This document shows positions 7,164 to 9,336 of a stretch of DNA of 9,336 nucleotides, one piece after another (within the stretch, counting starts at the first letter, position 1; every line of letters starts with the position of its first letter). The notes under the pieces were generated by a model. The model ran no database searches. It saw only the letters and a list, made by a program, of their open reading frames with translations, and was not told the origin of the DNA. A program made the translations under genes and the position numbers. The stretch is from an uncultured Fibrobacterota bacterium (GTDB lineage Bacteria; Fibrobacterota; Chitinivibrionia; Chitinivibrionales; CAIOZP01): assembly GCA_903862805.1 (NCBI GenBank), contig CAIOZP010000047.1:1-9336 (forward strand), written 5' to 3'.

Positions 7164-9336
7164 ATGGTACTTCGGAAGCTGTCGATTTTTGGATTCAAGT
7201 CGTTTGCGGAGAAGACAGAACTTCGTTTTGGTGAGGGAATGACCGCGGTTGTCGGCCCGAACGGTTGCGGCAAGAGCAACGTCGTTGACGCGATCCGCTG
7301 GGTCTTTGGCGAGCAGAAAGCCTCGGTTCTCCGTTCCGACAACATGCAGGATGTCATTTTTTCGGGTACACAGCGCCGCCTTCCACTTGCGATGGCCGAG
7401 GTCACACTTGTAATCGAGAACAACAAGGGCATTCTGCCGATAGAATTTGCCGAAGTCGCAATCACCCGCCGTGTTTATCGCAGCGGCGATAGCGAATATT
7501 TGATCAACAAAGCGCCGTCACGTCTGCGCGATATTCAAAGCCTCTTCCTCGACACAGGCGTTGGCAGCTCGGCTTATACAACTATAGAGAGCGGGATGAT
7601 CAACCGCATCCTGTCCGACAAAACCGATGAACGCCGCACACTGTTTGAAGAGGCCGCAGGGATCGGCAAGTACAAGCAGCAGATCCGCGAGAGCGAGCGC
7701 AAACTCGATCGTACCAAGCAGGATCTTCTGCGCATCAACGACCGCGTTCAGGAAAAGTCGCGTTATGTCAACATGCTTTCGCGTCAGGTTGAGAAGGCTC
7801 ATCGTTACAAGCAGTATTTCGACGATCTGAAATCTATCGAACTTGGTTACGAAAACCGTCGTTTTGTTTCGCTGTCGCAGTCAATTGACGAACGTACGGC
7901 CAAAATGGGCGAGCTTGAGACCCAGGTGGAAATGCTCCGTGCATCCATCGCCGAAAACGAAAGCCGTGTCGAGAGCATGGAACTCGCCCGCGTCGAGAAG
8001 GAAACCGAAGTGACAATCGCCGGTCGCAATGTTGCCGATGCAGGCGAGAAGATCAACGCCACCGACCGCGAGGTCGGCATGGCCAAGCAGAATATCGCTT
8101 TCCAGAAGCAGGCGATTGCCCGTTACGAACAGGAGCTTGACACATACGAAACGCAGCGCTCCGAAAAAGCCGCGCTTCTTTCAAACATAGAAAAAGCGAT
8201 TGTCGAACGCGAATCGCAGCTTGTCGAAGCCAACGAAAAAGTTGACTCGGCCCGCCGTGAACTCGGCGACTTCGATTCCCGCATGAGTGCTCAGCGCGAA
8301 CGTGTCGAGGAACTCGCGGCCGCACAGCTCGATCTTGTGAACAAATCTGGGCGTGGCCAAATTGAACTGAACAACGCCCGCACCCAGCTTTCGACCTGCA
8401 TGGAGCGTGTCGATCGCGCCGAGGCTGAGCTTCGCTCGCTTGAAGCACGGATCGAAGAGTACGAGGAACGTCTCGTTTCGTCGCGTCGTCAGCTCGAATC
8501 GGCCTCCGAAAATTTGCAGGCGCAAATGCAGAGCCGCGAGGTTTTGCGCGGTCGCATTGAGCGCGAAGAAGAAAAATATCACAGCCTGGTTGGTCAAGAA
8601 AAAACGCTCGAGGCGAAGATCGATGCCGCAAAGGCGAAGCTTCGTTTCCTCGAAGGGCTTAACGCCAGTTTCGAGGGATTTGGTCCAGGCGTAAAGCACA
8701 TTGTTCAGAGAAAACCGGCCGGACTCAAAGGCATTGCCGCCGACTTCATTCGTGTTGACGACCAATCGATGCTTGCTTCTGTTGAAAAAATTCTTGGCGA
8801 CACGATTCAAACGCTCGTCTTCGAAAACGATGCGACCATGCTTGCCGCGATTGAAAATCTCAAAGCCGAAAAAGCCGGAACCGCGCTGATGATTTCGCTT
8901 GAAGGTGGATTCTCATCTGTCAACGGCAACATCACTGTCGATGGCGCAAGAGCCATTCGCGATTTCGTAAAAACACCCGATGGGATGGGTGCACTTGCCG
9001 ATACGCTTTTTGCCGGACTTTACGTTTGCGAAACTTCAGATCAGGCGATTAGTTCTGCCCGTAAGCTTTCGTCGAGCGGCGCGGTTGTCTCGCTTGCCGA
9101 TGGAACGATCTGTCGCTCATCTGGACTTGTTGCCGCAGGTGCGCACAAGAAGGAACAGACCGGCCTGCTTCAACGCCGTCAGGAAATCGAAAGACTTTCC
9201 GTCGAGGCAGAGACATTCAGAACCGAGTACGACAAGGTCATCGGCGAAAAAGAAATCTGCATGCTCAACCGCGACGAGGCAAAGCGCGCACTTGTTGAGA
9301 TCGACGAGAAGCTCAACCTCGGCCGCCGCCAGCAGC
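7164..9336 (+). CDS. smc: Chromosome partition ATPase SMC, N-terminal part
   Basis: The frame runs open from the ATG at 7164 to the window edge, giving 724 residues of a protein usually near 1200. SMC dimers, with the ScpA and ScpB partners, fold and separate chromosomes using ATP. The start MVLRKLSIFGFKSFAEK is typical of the family. The Walker A motif is GPNGCGKSN (31-39), the Q-loop region is RWVFGEQ (45-51), and the strongly conserved FEEAAGIGKYK lies at 161-171. A long charged coiled coil (about 175-500) follows. The hinge begins near FGPGVK (506-511) and ends near GLVAAG (about 654-659), and the returning coiled coil starts with LLQRRQEIERL. The signature motif and Walker B lie in the missing C-terminal part. 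Hinge position matches bacterial SMC, so no insertion or deletion is evident. It is transcribed away from the giant gene, with its own promoter candidates and ribosome binding site. Confidence 0.95.
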   Translation, partial: MVLRKLSIFGFKSFAEKTELRFGEGMTAVVGPNGCGKSNVVDAIRWVFGEQKASVLRSDNMQDVIFSGTQRRLPLAMAEVTLVIENNKGILPIEFAEVAITRRVYRSGDSEYLINKAPSRLRDIQSLFLDTGVGSSAYTTIESGMINRILSDKTDERRTLFEEAAGIGKYKQQIRESERKLDRTKQDLLRINDRVQEKSRYVNMLSRQVEKAHRYKQYFDDLKSIELGYENRRFVSLSQSIDERTAKMGELETQVEMLRASIAENESRVESMELARVEKETEVTIAGRNVADAGEKINATDREVGMAKQNIAFQKQAIARYEQELDTYETQRSEKAALLSNIEKAIVERESQLVEANEKVDSARRELGDFDSRMSAQRERVEELAAAQLDLVNKSGRGQIELNNARTQLSTCMERVDRAEAELRSLEARIEEYEERLVSSRRQLESASENLQAQMQSREVLRGRIEREEEKYHSLVGQEKTLEAKIDAAKAKLRFLEGLNASFEGFGPGVKHIVQRKPAGLKGIAADFIRVDDQSMLASVEKILGDTIQTLVFENDATMLAAIENLKAEKAGTALMISLEGGFSSVNGNITVDGARAIRDFVKTPDGMGALADTLFAGLYVCETSDQAISSARKLSSSGAVVSLADGTICRSSGLVAAGAHKKEQTGLLQRRQEIERLSVEAETFRTEYDKVIGEKEICMLNRDEAKRALVEIDEKLNLGRRQQ

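Noticed and set aside
8053..8810. Minus-strand frames of 192 and 209 codons under smc
   Set aside because: They are antisense to the SMC coiled coil, where regular charged codons leave open frames on the reverse strand; the smc frame has all family motifs.
1..9336. A novel defence, mobile or biosynthetic system
   Set aside because: The only accessory gene is a structural-looking secreted protein; there are no nucleases, reverse transcriptases, transposases, toxin-antitoxin pairs or direct-repeat arrays of non-coding DNA in the window.

Overview
The window (about 50% G+C) holds two housekeeping genes cut by the window edges, with one very large gene between them on the opposite strand. Bases 1-351 (+) encode the C-terminal 116 residues of a type III glutamine synthetase (GlnN). 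Bases 544-6711 (-) encode a predicted secreted protein of 2055 residues. Bases 7164-9336 (+) encode the first 724 residues of the chromosome-partitioning ATPase SMC. I see no tRNA, rRNA, CRISPR array, transposase or phage gene.

Organism: a bacterium. The giant protein combines a VWA domain, long arrays of Ig-like domains rich in D-T/S, a D-N-N-G-N-G-type loop, and a C-terminal FlgD-like/type IX-secretion-like domain. This combination, together with type III glutamine synthetase, fits the FCB group, with Fibrobacterota-like lineages my best guess. This rests on protein style only and is held with low confidence.

Layout: glnN and the giant gene converge on a 192-base gap holding two strong hairpins, one behind each stop codon, which I read as back-to-back terminators. 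The giant gene and smc diverge from a 452-base intergenic region. It holds a good ribosome binding site for each gene, a plausible sigma-70-like promoter for smc, a hairpin in the likely leader of the giant gene, and several short inverted repeats. No additional gene is supported there.

The giant gene is the accessory item of the window. In order it has a signal peptide, a short Cys-containing N-terminal segment, a VWA domain with a complete metal-site motif, two unassigned beta-rich segments, and about eleven Ig-like modules. These modules appear to follow a repeating three-module order (B-C-A, B-C-A, B-C-A, B-C) with a period of about 310-340 residues. An EF-hand-like calcium loop and a FlgD-like C-terminal domain follow. 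Its likely role is a cell-surface or extracellular adhesin or matrix protein, which is inference. The three genes show no obvious functional link: they are separate transcription units, and nothing indicates a defence or metabolic cluster.
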